From Simmondsia chinensis (taxonomy: Eukaryota; Streptophyta; Magnoliopsida; Caryophyllales; Simmondsiaceae), in NCBI GenBank assembly GCA_018398585.1, contig JAGTTD010000003.1:5340637-5404636 (forward strand): 64,000 bases of DNA, read 5' to 3'. Below are positions 32,961-44,579 of this stretch, piece by piece (the first letter of the stretch is position 1; each line of letters starts with the position of its first letter). Made by a program: the position numbers and the translations under genes. The notes beneath the pieces are model-generated. The model searched no databases, was not told where the DNA came from, and was given only the letters and a program-made list of their open reading frames with translations.

Positions 32961-33367
32961 CGCTACAGTAAAGTGTGCCATTTTGGTAAATATTTTTTCA
33001 ACTATGTCATTTTGGTAATTTTTTTTGCAAAAGGTGCCACTTTGGTAATTTATTCTAGGTTTTGTTTTTAGTTTCAGGTTTTGGAACGTAATTTCTCTCC
33101 CACAATAAAAAAACCTAAATTTGCAGTAGGGTTTTTTCCAAATTAAGGTTTAGCATACTTTTTCCAAAAGAATAAAAATGAAAAATTTTATTCCAAAATT
33201 TTTTCTAAATTAAATATTTTGGGAGCCCACACTCTGGTGCTAAGAGAGGTTATTGCGGAGAAGATCTTGAAATGTCAAGAAGTTTTGTCTTTCAATTTCA
33301 GATCTACAAAGTCGAGCTTGGATTTGTACTTCGGGTATGTCTAAATTAAGTATTTGATATTTAATTT

Positions 33368-35819
33368 GCAATCTTTAAGGAAAGAGCGGAATCAGAGTTA
33401 GAGTGGGATTTGGAGGGAGATACAAACCAAATGTGGAACCAACTGGCCCAGAAGATCAGAGGACTGGCACGTGAAGTTCTGAGAGTGTCCATGGGTGGGG
33501 CATCGAAAAACAGAGGGTCCTTGTGGTGGTGCCAAGAGGTCCAGGACAAAATTAAGGCCAAAAGACACTACTTTAAGGAGTGGGAAAGGAGTGAATGGCA
33601 GGCTAAGCGACATCTGTATCAGCAAGCTAAGAAAGTCGCTAAGAGAGCCATCTGAGAAGCACAATCAAGAGCATATGAGGATTTCTATAAAAGGCTGGAC
33701 ACCATGAAGGGAGCCAGGGATATATATAACATCGCCAAAGCAAGAGAAAGGAAGGCGAGGGACTTGAGACAAGTAAAGTGCATAAAAGAGGAAGATGGTC
33801 TGGTGCTTGTGGGCGGGCAACAAATTAAAGTTAGGTGGAAAGCCTACTTCCATGATATGCTCATTGATTAGGGGAGCACTGAGATAGCCCTATACGATCT
33901 CTAAATAGCTGTGGAGCACCAGAAGCACGGCCATTGCAGGCAAATTAGTCCCGACGAAGTCGAAGAAGCTTTGAGACGTATGGGAAGGAGTAAGGCTATT
34001 GGCCCAGATGGAATACCGATAGAGGCTTGGAAATGCATTGGACAGAAGGGCATCAACTGGCTGACTAAATTATTTAACCAAATACTGCTAGCGAGGAAGA
34101 TGCCTGACAAATGGAGGAAGAGTATATTGATCCCAATTTGTATGAACAAAGGCAACATCCAAAGTTGCGCCAACTATCGGGGTATTAAACTAATGTGCCA
34201 CACTCTCAAACTGTGGGAGCGAATATTGAGAGGAGGTTAAGGCTAGAAACAGAGGTGTCCGAGAATCAATTTGGATTTATGCCTAGGAGATCGACAATAG
34301 AAGTCATCCCCCTTCTAAGGCGGATGATAGAGCAATACAGGAAGAGACAAAATGATTTGCATATGGTTTTCATTGATTTGGAGAAGGTATATGATAGAGT
34401 GCCACGAGGAGTCCTATGGAGGGTGCTGGACAGGATAGGCATTCCACTGCCTTGTATTCGAGACATGTATGACAAGGCACAAACCAACGTGCATACAGTG
34501 GAAGGAGGGACAGAGGCTATCCTAGTAACAGTAGGGGTACATCAAGGATCTGCCTTGAGTCCCTTCCTATTTGTCATGGTTATGGAAGAGCTCACTAGGC
34601 ACGTACAAGGAGAGGGGCCTTGGTGCATGCTTTTTGCAGACAATATGGTCTTGGTGGAAGAATCTCGAGAAAAAGTAAACGAGAAGCTAGAATTGCGGAG
34701 GAAGGTATTGAAATCGAAGGGTTTACAAATCAGTAGATCCAAAATAGAGTACATGGAACTCAAGTTCGACTCCTCAACCATGCCAAGAATAGAAGACGAC
34801 AAGATAGGATCTGAGACCATACAGAGAAGAGAGAGTTTCAGATACTTGGGTTCCATGGTTCAGCAGAATGACGAAGTTGACGAAGATATCAACAAACCAG
34901 ATTAAAGTAGGTTGGCATAGATCGAGGATGGCCTTCGCAGTACTCTGCGATAGAAAGTTCCCACTAAGACTAAAGGGAAAATACTATATGATAGTAGTAA
35001 GACTGGCTATGTCCTATGAGGCAGAGTGTTGGCCAATGAAACAACATCACACACAAAAGATGAAGGTGGCAGAGATGATGATGCTGCGATGGATGTGCGG
35101 ACACACAAGGAAGGACGGGATCAGAAACGAGGTCATAAAAAGAAAATTGGGCAGGGCCCCCATTGAGGATAAGTTAAGGGAGCAGCGTTTAAGGTAGTTC
35201 GGTCACGTTAGGAGAAGATGCCCACCGCTCCAGTCAAGAGATCCAAACAGCTCCATGCTACGCTAGGGAGGGGACGGAGAGGCAGGCCAAAGAAGAGATG
35301 TCTTGAGATAATCCGTCAAGACCTCACCCATCTAAACCTACGGGAGGAGATGTTCTTAGATAGAGCTTGCTGGAGAGTGAGCATAATGGTAGCCAAGGTA
35401 GCGGCCTAGAGTAGTGCATGTTTGAGCTAATGCCTCTTGGTGTCCCAAATTTCTCTTCGGCCCATGCATTGGCGCGCCTATTTGCCTATTTGCTTATCTG
35501 GGTACTGGTGCTCTTGAGCATTTGCGTATGTGCTGACTATTTGCCAGCAACAACCTCCATTGTATTTTGTTGCATAGGGTTTCGCTTGTGCTATGTTTTT
35601 CTTGGGCTATGCTCTCCTCTAATTTTTTATGGTGCTCACATGCTTCTTGGTTTGATGCTTCACTGACGGCACGCTCCTCGGGTTGGGGGTCCTCGAAAAC
35701 AGCCTCTCTTCAGAGTAGTCCCCTAAGAGGGAAAGCTGCGTACATCCACCCCCTAGACCTTGCATATGCGGGAGCCCTTGTGGCACTAGGACTGTTGTTG
35801 TTGTTATTGTTGTGTCTGT
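33368..35819 (+). mobile_element. RTE-type LINE, 5'-truncated
   Basis: Flanked by an exact 11-bp duplication ATATTTAATTT (33357-33367 and 35820-35830), inserted in the copia 5' LTR (the uninterrupted site is visible in the 3' LTR near 43139-43151). It begins inside the ORF (no endonuclease) and ends with the RTE-type 3' tail 'aaagctgcgtacatccaccc...ggactgttgttgttgtt'. No poly-A tail; RTE LINEs end in short repeats instead. The same tail occurs on the 5S SINE at 3536-3758. Confidence 0.93.
33380..35410 (+). pseudogene. RTE LINE reverse transcriptase pseudogene
   Basis: Order: linker after the (missing) endonuclease ('NRGSLWWCQEVQD', 33520), RT start ('GRSKAIGPDGIPIEAWK', 33985-34035; 'ANYRGIKLM', 34170), RT core ('FIDLEKVYDRVPRGVLW', 34370; 'GVHQGSALSPFLFVMVMEEL', 34535), active site 'CMLFADNMVLVEES' (34624-34665) and the C-terminal 'MLRWMCG' region (35083). 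Breaks: stops at 33653, 33869 and 33902; frame changes near 34230, 34880 and 35215. The catalytic motif FADD has become FADN (AAT at 34642-34644), which would abolish polymerase activity. The family nicks target DNA and primes cDNA synthesis there. Confidence 0.93.
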
Positions 35820-36046
35820 ATATTTAATTTACGTTTTTCCTTTGTTTCGTTTATTCCACATACTATGTTCATATATATAATATTTGTTTTATTCAATGTT
35901 TTGATTGTTATATTATGAGCCTATTAGAATAAGATTTAGGTCTAATTAAATAGTTTAATCAGATCAGGGCATTAAATTTAAAATTGGTTTTCTGCTATGC
36001 CCGCTCTAGTTGTTTAGTTAAAATTTTGAAATATGCTCCCAACAAT

Positions 36047-36060
36047 TGGTATTAAAGCCA
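36047..36060 (+). other. Primer-binding site of the large copia-type element
   Basis: TGGTATTAAAGCC lies two bases after the 5' LTR end (...CCCAACA at 36044). It matches the initiator Met-tRNA 3' end complement TGGTATCAGAGCC with two changes, as in most plant copia elements. Confidence 0.85.
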
Positions 36061-36708
36061 ACTTTGAATATGTTTATAATTGACATTAAAACATCAGGTT
36101 TAAAAAATTTGGGGTATGTAGAATTACAAAAAATATGATATTAAGAATTTCATTAAAGGTAAAAGGTTATCTTGAATATGTTGTTAAAGCGTTTAATAAC
36201 AAGATTGAACATTCGTTGAAGTTTAAAATTGTTTAAAATTTTTAGTTTATTCGTGATTCAATTAAGAAGTGTAACACTAAATCGGATCTAATTAGTTTAG
36301 ATGTTCAAAGAGTTGAACAATTTAGATAATTAGTCTAATGTGATTAGATTATGAACCAAGGTATGAAATATTCAACTGTTGAATATTTTATGATAATCCA
36401 AAACAAAGAAAAACCTGATTGTGCTTTTAAAGAGCTTAATAAAAGATTATTGTTCATCAAATTTAAATTGTTTAAATTATGATGAATCATAATTAAAATA
36501 ATAGGTGTATATTTTTAAATAATCTAATGAGATTAGATATTCAAATAATTGAATGATTTAGATATATACCATGTCACATAGAATATCTAATTAGATTAGA
36601 TGTTTGGTTTACGATTTAATCAGATTAAGATCATGTTATTTTATTTATTTATTTATTTAAATTATAGCAAGACATAAAAAAAATTAGTTGAAGTGGGATG
36701 TGCCTAGC

Positions 36709-37346
36709 TAGGGCTGCAAATAAGCCGAGTCAAGGACAGCCACAGCTTGCTTAGCTTGGCTCATTAACTAAATGAGACCGGCTTGGTATCGGTATCATTG
36801 ATCTAATCGAGCCACATATCTATGCTTGGCTCAACTCCTTTACTAAATGAGACTGGCTCGGTATCGGTATCATTGATCTAATCGAGCCGCAAATCTGTGC
36901 TTGGCTCAACTCGTTTACTAGATGATACCGGCTCGGTATCAGTATTATTTAGGCTTAATTATTTAGCAAACTAGCTCATTGAGCTTTGTGGGCTCATTGG
37001 GCTCATTTAACGTGCCTGTTAAGCTCATTTGTTAGGCTTGTTAAATTCATTTATTATTATTGTTAGTTAGATTGCAAGAAAAAGGGCAATAAAATAAATC
37101 ATGCATGTAAATTGAAAAAAAAAAAAAAAAAACTTGAAGTTCAATTCCACAATTTAGACATGCGAGCCAATAATCGGGTCAGCTCATGAGCCCATAAAAG
37201 AGCCGGCTCGTACGCCTTTCAAGCCGAGTCAGCCTCTGTTTGATTTGGCTCATTTATTTAAACGAGCCGAGCCGGCTCTCAAGTCGGCTTAGACGAATCC
37301 AAGCCTAGCCTTTAACGAGCCAAGTCAAACCGCCTCGCGAGCCCTA
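36709..37346. mobile_element. hAT-type MITE, 638 bp
   Basis: Flanked by 8-bp near-duplicates TGCCTAGC (36701-36708) and TGCCCAGC (37347-37354). The ends are inverted: TAGGGCTGCAAATAAGCCGAG on the left and, read inward from the right, TAGGGCTCGCGAGGCGG. The interior is built from 'ggctcggtatcggtatc' and 'gagccgagccggctc' style repeats. Three ~65-base tandem units near 36760-36950 repeat 'gcttggctcaactc...gatctaatcgagcc'. Poly-A run near 37118. Non-coding. Confidence 0.88.
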
Positions 37347-37379
37347 TGCCCAGCCATGTGCTGGGCAATCCCAAAATCT

Positions 37380-40300
37380 TTATATATATAAAGTTATTAT
37401 TATATTTTATTGTAAATAAATAATTGATTAGGATAAGATCCTAATTAAGATTATGTGACAATCTTTTCCAAAGTAGTTTAGAGAACTCTTTAATTATTCC
37501 AACCTTATAGGCCTTAATCATTGTTAATAAAATTGTTTGATAACAAGGTACTTATTGAATTTTGTTCACATATTTAATATTATTTAAAAAGTTAAGTATT
37601 GTGTATGATGTGAAAAAATTGCAAGGCCATACAACTTGGTGAAATATTTGATTTCATCGAAGAATTTATTCAAATAGATCTCATATGTTTAGACAATTCA
37701 ATAGTTGAATTATTTGAAAAGAAAAATTCTCATAATATATCTAACGTCATTAGATTGCATAGGTTGGATAATTAAAGGAACTTAATTGGATTAAGATTTT
37801 ATTTAATTGTTAAATAAAATTTAGAGTGAGATTCCGCCATTGTAAAATTTTAATCGAGAGAGAAGATCCGGAGTTGATTCCTCACGGTCTCCATTGCCTG
37901 TCTAAAGTATAGTGCATAGATGCTACTCCCCATGGAGGGCATTTATTCATGGGATACAGGGTTGGACTTCTTAATGTTAGACATAGGTATGAGAAAATTG
38001 AGTGCGACCACGCCACTATGGAGTATCTTCTTTAAATGTACTAATGTCTAAGTAATGGTATACACTTAACTAGGATAGTATGATAGTCTGCTAGAGAACG
38101 TTATGATAATGTCTTAGAGTCTGAGGAAGAAACGGTGAGTTAAATTTATTTGAGAATAGTTCTTATTTGACTAATTACTTGTTATGCCTCTCCCATAGTA
38201 ACGAGTAGATAGGTTAGATCATCATTGCAAACACATAGAGAATAGTTAGGAGGATCCATACTTTGTTTGTTGCTAAAATTATTAAAAAGTTCACAATACT
38301 CAAAATATCAAGTGGGAGCGAGCTTCTAAGTGAATACTCATGGCCTTCATTACCGGTCTAGTAGTGTAGTAGGTGGGTGCGGCTCCCCATGGAGAGCTTT
38401 CATTTGGGGAATACAAGGTTAGATCTCTAAGAGATGAGCCGAAGTACAAGTAATCGAGTACGGCCACGCCAACGTGGAGTATATCGGGACCTTGTACGAA
38501 TGTTCAGGTAACGGTATACACTTGACCAAGGTCTACATTAGTCACCTCTAGGAGCTCCGTTTTAGGACCTTAGAGGCTGAGGGAAAAGTGGCATGTTAAA
38601 TGTGTTTAGTAAAAGAAAACATATTTATTGAAAAATGTACTCACACTTCTGATGGCTCAATTCGGCCTCGCTGACGGGGAGTTTTCGGTGGTTTGGTTGG
38701 GTCTCCACGGCATACATGTAAGTGTCAGAATGTGAACTCCAAACTTTGATTGTTTCATAAAAACTAAGAAAAGTAATATTGTATGTTATATGAGCTGTTT
38801 TATAGTTTTTGTTTTTAGATTGGTTGTTAGATTTCGCATTGTGATCAATACTAGTATGTCTTACTTGTTTGTTCCATTTTGTTCATTATAGTATGATATG
38901 TTAATACATGTAGAGTATTAGGAGATGCTTAGAGTTCTCTAGATGCTACTAGTAGATCTACTAAGTTGAAAAGAACGTTTAGAAGGTTAGACTAGACTAA
39001 AGAGTTAGTTAGATACAACATTTAGATATTCGATGTCGAACTTTTTCTTATATTGGATACTTGAATTGCCAACTATAGTAGAGACGATCAGATACTTGAG
39101 AGAAGTGTTTGGTAAGAGAACTAATAGTATGAGAACAACTTATAAGAAAAAGGGGTCATGAAAAACAAAGGGAAGAGTCCAATTATTGTAAACATATATC
39201 TCAGAAATTTGCAGCCTCAAGAGGGTCAAATAAAATATAAATCAATATAGTTTTGTCTCGTTTATAAAAGCATTGGACATTAATATTTAAAGGAATTGCC
39301 TAAGTACTTAGATACTATCGTTGCCAAGACCGAAACCCTACATGACACAGTACATGATAACATGTTTCCTCTACTTATGACTGGTAAGTAGTTCACTAGT
39401 GTACGGGTGAATGGGTTTTTAATAAGGGCATTAAGAGGTAGGAGTTTAAGTCAAGGAATCTTGTTTTATTTTTTGAGTAACTATCTTGATGTACTTTAGA
39501 AATTTGATTTCTATTTACTTTTGTTTAAAAATAGATTTCCAGTTATTTTTCTAAAAAATAAACTGATAATTATAGAAATAAAGTGCTTATTTGAAAAGGT
39601 GCATTGTCAGATAGTTGACTTATTTTGATCAAAGCTACATTAATGGCAATTTATTAGTCAAATACAACCTAGGCTGTCTAACCATATAAAAGAAGGAATT
39701 CCAAAAACCATATGGCTTTTAAGTGGTACTTAATCTTAGGTCACATTAGTCCAATATGATTCCAAATTGATTTGATTTGTCTTGCGGATAATTAAGTACT
39801 TAAATGATAATTGGTATAGGAATCATGTTCGAATTAATGGTGACTGACAGTGTCTTTAACAGTAAAGACAGTAGGACTACTAAGCTAGTACGACTTGTTC
39901 ATAAAGTGTTTGTCGAGTGCTAAAAGTTCAAGTAAGCGGAAGTGATGAGTATTTCATAAAATGTTCATGGATGACTACTCAATTAGTTGATGTATGGATA
40001 TACCTATGAAGATTGGAGTTTTGAATTCTGTGAAAGGTTTAAAGAATTAGAGACTAAGGTTAGAATCAATTAGGTAATTACATCAAGTTGCTTTGATTAA
40101 ATCAAAGTGGTGGTTTTAGGAGAATTCTTAGTTATCCTTATCACAAAGAGTTATAGAAATGATCAATATTGTGTTACTGAATATAGTAAGATTCATATGA
40201 TGGGTCGCGATTACATATTAAAATGTTTGCTATGTATGAAGTTTTAGAAAATGTTCTACATGTACGACATATAGCTTATGTTAGATAGACAGTTTAAGAT

Positions 40301-40630
40301 ACAGGGTCTAAATAACTTGATGTAATTTATAGTGTAGATGATCTATTAGATATATCATCAACTAAGTTATTGTCACGCAAAGTACATGAGAGCTTTGGTG
40401 TAGTGAGAGAATGGTCCGGGTCACCAGACAGATTCATGTCTTCAGTCTTAACAGTTAAGAATGATTATGAATATGATCTTTTAGACTACAATAAAACTGT
40501 TAAGTATAAAGATGCAGACCATTGGTTTGGGTGATAAAAGTAAAGTTAAAGTAATTGTATTTTAACTAAGTCTAGGAACTTATAGAGCCATCGAAAGACA
40601 TTAAGTTCATTAGATTGGATGTGAATGGAT
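37380..40630 (+). other. Non-coding interior of the copia-type element
   Basis: Apart from the direct repeat described separately I see no protein motif. Sequence near 39900-40250 may be decayed gag/protease but no residues are convincing. Confidence 0.4.
37853..38620 (+). repeat. Imperfect direct repeat in the copia-type interior (~470-bp offset)
   Basis: 37853-38170 and 38321-38620 share an ordered set of blocks: 'ctccccatggag', 'ggatacagg/gaatacaagg', 'gagtrcgrccacgcca', 'gtggagtat', 'ggtatacacttra', and 'ttagagkctgagg'. Divergence is considerable. Non-coding; likely part of the long untranslated region of this element. Confidence 0.7.
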
Positions 40631-40639
40631 CTACAAGTA

Positions 40640-41540
40640 CATAGAGTTGAGTGGATGAGAAGGCGGAGACCTTCAATGCTAGATTGATGGCAGTGGTTAA
40701 TACCTTATATGGAGGAATCATCGTTGATGAAGCCTTCTAGCCAGATGCTATGCTTAAGTCCATAAGGTTACTCATCCATTGTTTTTCATATGATGAGATA
40801 CGGCAAAGTGGAGATCAAGACGATGTTCTTTGAATGGTTGTCTTGAAAGATTATGTATATGACACAACCAGACAAATTTGTTGCCAAGCATCCGGAACGT
40901 ATAGTGTGCATATTGAGCTACTCTATTTATAGGCTTAAATGAGCATCTTGTTCATTGAATAGTAGATTCAATGATGGTTAATCAAGTCCTAGGGTTTTGA
41001 GTCAATGGTTAGTGAACCAATAGTGTACAAGTGACGTGACAAGAAAGTAGAGACTTTCTAAGTGTTTTATATCGATGACATTTTCTACTTATTCAGAATG
41101 ATGTAGAATTGTTATGAACTGTTAAGTTTTTATTATCCAATCAGTTAATAAAAGACCAAAGATGAACCAACTGTATTCTTAGGGCCAGGCTTTGGCGAGA
41201 TTCAAAAGAAAGGATATTGGGTTTATCATGGGTCGTTTGTTTTAAAAGGGAGTTTAGACGCTTGACGTCAAAATTTCTATTTACCCTTAGAGTGGGAGCC
41301 ATTAGATGATGAAGAGTGAAGCAGTCTAGTATTGTTTGCTTCATTATGGAATTGGGTACTTGACAGCTAGGGAGTTGTTGAGTAGACTAGTTGACTCAGA
41401 AGGTTCCTAGCAGATGAAAGCATATGAGCAAAAGAATGAGATAGTAACATATTAGTATTGGTTAAAGCTTATAGTCAAAGTGTTGATAGATCCCCAGGGG
41501 TAGTTATGCAATGTAAGCTATTTGGGTTTTAGGACAAGTG
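40640..41540 (+). pseudogene. Decayed copia RT in the large LTR element
   Basis: Fragments in shifting frames: 'ETFNARLMA' (about 40665), 'DEAF' and 'AMLKSIRLLI' (40727-40780), 'SYDEIRQ' (40788), 'DYVYDTTRQ' (40850) and a worn 'SIYGLK'-like stretch (40918-40945). The order matches copia RT (ARLVAKGY, EAFSPVAMLKSIRILL, EIWQMDVKTAFLNG, YGLKQ). Many stops and frame changes. It is placed just upstream of the polypurine tract and 3' LTR, so most of the C-terminal pol is deleted or unrecognisable. Confidence 0.7.
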
Positions 41541-41546
41541 GAAGAT

Positions 41547-43380
41547 TGTTGGAATAGGTGTCCTAGAAAAACCCAATTAGTTATTTTTTTTAATATTAAA
41601 TAAATAAAATTTATTTATTTATTTATTGTCTGATTATATTTTGCGAGTCAAACATGCGTGATTGTTTTTCTAAAACATTCCATCAGATGGACGTTGTCCA
41701 AGATGACATGTCAGGTTTTGTTTAAGTGGTCAATACGATTGAACCCCGGAAAGACTTAGATCAAGCAAGTGACATGCTGTTGAAGTATGTTCATAGTCGG
41801 TGATAAGTTTGGAAAACTTGTCCTAAAAGACTATAATATGATATTTTTGATGACTTATTTTGGTCATGTGGATAGGGATTCAAGAGTATTATATTGGTGC
41901 TTTCGATAAGATTAGAACAATGAGCGGGACCAATTGAATTAATTATTTCTTTACTGCTATTCGAAATATTTAATTCTATAAGACGATAACTCTGAACTCA
42001 TTTATGGAGTGTTAATTGCTTTGATGCCGAAAATGATGAAGTTAAAATTTAATAACCCGGATCTTACGTCGTTGGGCAATTGCATAAAGTGTGGCGGGAA
42101 CGGATATTTACCTAGGAATCTACAACAAAAAATGTCCCCTTAGTTAATTCGCAATTGCATGAACATATTCTAAAATCTTTGGCTAGAGTATTCCACATGT
42201 TTGACATTTAGAATTAATACCAAAATTGTTTTTGCATTATGAATTGTTTGAGAAGGACGAGTCAGGAACTACGGTGATAGAGATGAGGAAAATAATTATA
42301 GTAGTTGGAGTTGTTTTTGCACCCAGATATCTAATAGAGGGGTTGATTATCGCAATGATAATAATAAAATTATTTGAAAAATTTCTGAGTGAATATATTT
42401 AATTCTAGAGTACAGTAAAACTTATTTAGTTGAATTAAGTTTAATTAAATGACAGTCAATTATTGTCATGAGATGATATTCAAATTTGACCCATTTGGTG
42501 CTAGAATTAAATTGTCCCTAAGTCTCTACGTAAGCCTCAACTTAAGCACTGTTTGAAAATATTTAATTAAATTAATGAGATGAATTATTTGTTCATAAGA
42601 TGAATAAATTATTTTTTAATAAATATAATTAATGAGGTAAATTATTTATTCATAAGATTAGTAACTTAATTTTACCAAATAACACTCGTGCGATGAATTA
42701 TATACATGTTGGAATTTAAATCAAATTAATTTAATTAAATTAAAAAAAGAAGAAGATAAATGCGCTGGGTAAGTTGCCCAGCGCAAATTTTAGATGGGCC
42801 CACGCTTATACCTATATGCATATATATATATATGTATATTACGTAGTGCTGGGTGGTTGCCGTAAGTTTTGTTTTTAGTTAAGGTTTTGGAACCTAATTT
42901 CTCTCCCACAATAAAAAATCTCAAATTATTTTAGGGTTTTTCTAAATTAAGGTTTAGCATAGTATTTCTGAAAATTTATTTTTCTGAAAGATTAGAAGGA
43001 AAAATTATTTTGGGAGCCCACACCCCAGTGCTAATAAGCAGAGAAGATCTTAAGGTGTCAAGAAGTTCCTTGTTCCAATTTTAGATCTACAAAGTCAGAG
43101 TTTAGATTTGCGCTTCAATTATTTCTAAATTAAGTATTTGATATTTAATTTACCTTTTTCCTTTATTTCGTTTATTCTACATACTATGCTCATACATTTT
43201 TATATTTGCTTTATTCGATGTTTTGATTGTTATGTTATGAGCGTATTAGAGTAAGATATAGGTCTAATTAAACAGTTTAACTAGATCAGGGCATTAGATT
43301 TAAAATTGAGAATTTTAATTTAGTTTTCCGATGCGCCCACTCTAGTCATTTAGGGAAAATTATGAAATGCATTCCCAACA
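41547..43380 (+). repeat. 3' LTR of the large copia-type element
   Basis: 1834 bp, TGTTGGAATAGG ... CATTCCCAACA, with the inverted terminal TGTTGG/CCAACA. It aligns with the three segments of the 5' LTR and shows the sites before the MULE and LINE insertions. Confidence 0.92.
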
Positions 43381-44500
43381 AGTATGTATGCTGAGAAAGT
43401 CCCTATGTGGTCTTAAACAGTCCCTCAGGCAGAGGTATAGACAATTTGATCAGTTCATGAAAAAAATTGGTTTTACTGGGTCCAATCATGATGTGCGTTT
43501 CTATGGGAAAAATGTGGAAACAAGTTTTGTGATCTATCTGTTAATCTATGTGGATGATATGCTTATTGCCAGCAAATGTATATTTGAAATTCAAAATTGA
43601 AAGACCTGCTAAAACAAATATTTGAAATGAATGATTTGGCCCAAGCAAAGAAAATATTGGGAATGGAGATAAGTAGAAATAGGGATTTGAAACAACTTAT
43701 TTATCTCAAATTGGCTATTTAGAAAAGGTCATAAAATGCTTTAATTGACCAAATCAAAACCAATGAAATTTCCAATAGCACCACATCACAAATTTTCAAC
43801 AGAACAAAGTCCTAGTAAATAAGCATGAAAGTATACTTTTTGCAAATGCTATTGGCTCCATCATGTATGCTATGACATGTACCAGACCAGACTTAGCTTA
43901 CCCTATTAGTGTCTTATCTAGGTTCATGGGGAACCTAGGGAAAGAATATTGGAATGGAGTGAAATGGTTGCTTAGATATATTAAGAGAACTGTCAATCTA
44001 GGACTTAAGTTGGGAAGAAATGATACAAACCTAAGACTTCTAGGTTATACCGATAGTAACTTCGGCGGAGTCTTTGATAAATTTAAGTCCACCAACTCAT
44101 ATATCTATACTTCGAATGGCCGGGCTGTCAACTGGAGATCTAAGCTTCAATCAGTGATACCACTGTCAACGACTGAGACTAAGCTCTTAACGCTGACGGA
44201 TGCCACAAAAGTGGTTATTTGGCTAAGTTGGCTATTAGCTGAACCTAAATGGGCATAGGGGTACCAAAAATAAACACGAACAGTCAATATGTCCTAGTAC
44301 TTAGCGAAAACTCAGTATAGCGTGACAAGACTAAACATCTAGTTGTTAGGAGACACTTTGTGAAAGAACAGCTTGATTTAAAGGCAATAGATCAGCTGAA
44401 AATTTCAACCGAAGATAACCTTGCTAATCTGGGAACCAAGACCATGCCACTAATTAAGTTGATATGCATATACATAGTTCATTCATTTTCGGATCCTGGC
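43381..44500 (+). pseudogene. copia pol pseudogene: RT C-half and RNase H (element 3)
   Basis: RT: 'MLRKSLCGLKQS' (43388-43425), 'RQFDQFMKKIGF' (43438), catalytic 'IYVDDMLIAS' intact (43544-43573), 'MNDLAQAKKILGMEI' (43628-43670) after a frame change near 43600. RNase H: 'YAMTCTRPDLAYPISVLSRF' (43866-43925), 'LLGYTDSNFGG' (44038), 'STNSYIYTSNGRAVNWRSKLQ' (44090-44150), 'STTETKLLTLTDA' (44166), with the last conserved segment to 44460. The catalytic Asp of 'GYTDSNF' is kept. The frame 43863-44258 is uninterrupted for 131 codons, the best preserved copia piece in the window. Confidence 0.9.
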
Positions 44501-44579
44501 GGACGCTGGGATCAAAGAAGAAACCCCTTTTATTACTAGTGAAGCCCAATAGTTAGCGTATATAGTTACCAGGTGGAGA

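Larger units (their letters stand above)
26403..33055 (+). mobile_element. Mutator-like element (MULE) carrying a PMD gene
   Basis: Flanked by an exact 9-bp duplication TAGGTTTTG (26394-26402 and 33056-33064). Long terminal inverted repeats of about 190 bases: left begins GACTAAATTACCAAACTGGC; the right end read inward begins GAATAAATTACCAAAGTGGC. Both continue through 'ttactgtagcgt' and 'gcgttcgttgagcagtgg'. Inside, in the plus direction, are a MuDR-type transposase gene with its core deleted (28448-30077) and a multi-exon gene for a plant mobile domain protein (30240-32490). A smaller MULE-type MITE is nested at 27345-27757. The element sits in the 5' LTR of the copia element. Confidence 0.95.
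25098..36044 (+). repeat. 5' LTR (discontinuous)
   Basis: LTR sequence is present at 25098-26402, 33065-33367 and 35831-36044. The gaps are the Mutator-like element (26403-33055 plus one copy of its target duplication) and the RTE LINE (33368-35819 plus one copy of its duplication). The three segments align in order with 41547-43380. Confidence 0.9.
25098..43380 (+). mobile_element. Copia-type LTR retrotransposon with 1.83-kb LTRs and nested inserts
   Basis: 5' LTR starts TGTTGGAATAGGTG at 25098 and ends ...CCCAACA at 36044 once two inserts are removed. Primer-binding site TGGTATTAAAGCC starts at 36047 (Met-tRNA type). The 3' LTR is 41547-43380 and is preceded by a polypurine tract 'aggacaagtggaagat' (41531-41546). 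LTRs look roughly 85% alike, so the insertion is old. The interior has only a decayed RT (40640-41000). The 5-bp flanks do not match (GAAAT left, AGTAT right), and the left flank is copia element 2 while the right flank is copia element 3. Confidence 0.88.

Noticed and set aside
36709..37346. Short 'ggctcggtatcggtatc' repeats seen at first as a CRISPR-like or satellite array
   Set aside because: They lie inside a MITE with 8-bp duplication and inverted ends; there are no unique spacers of constant length.
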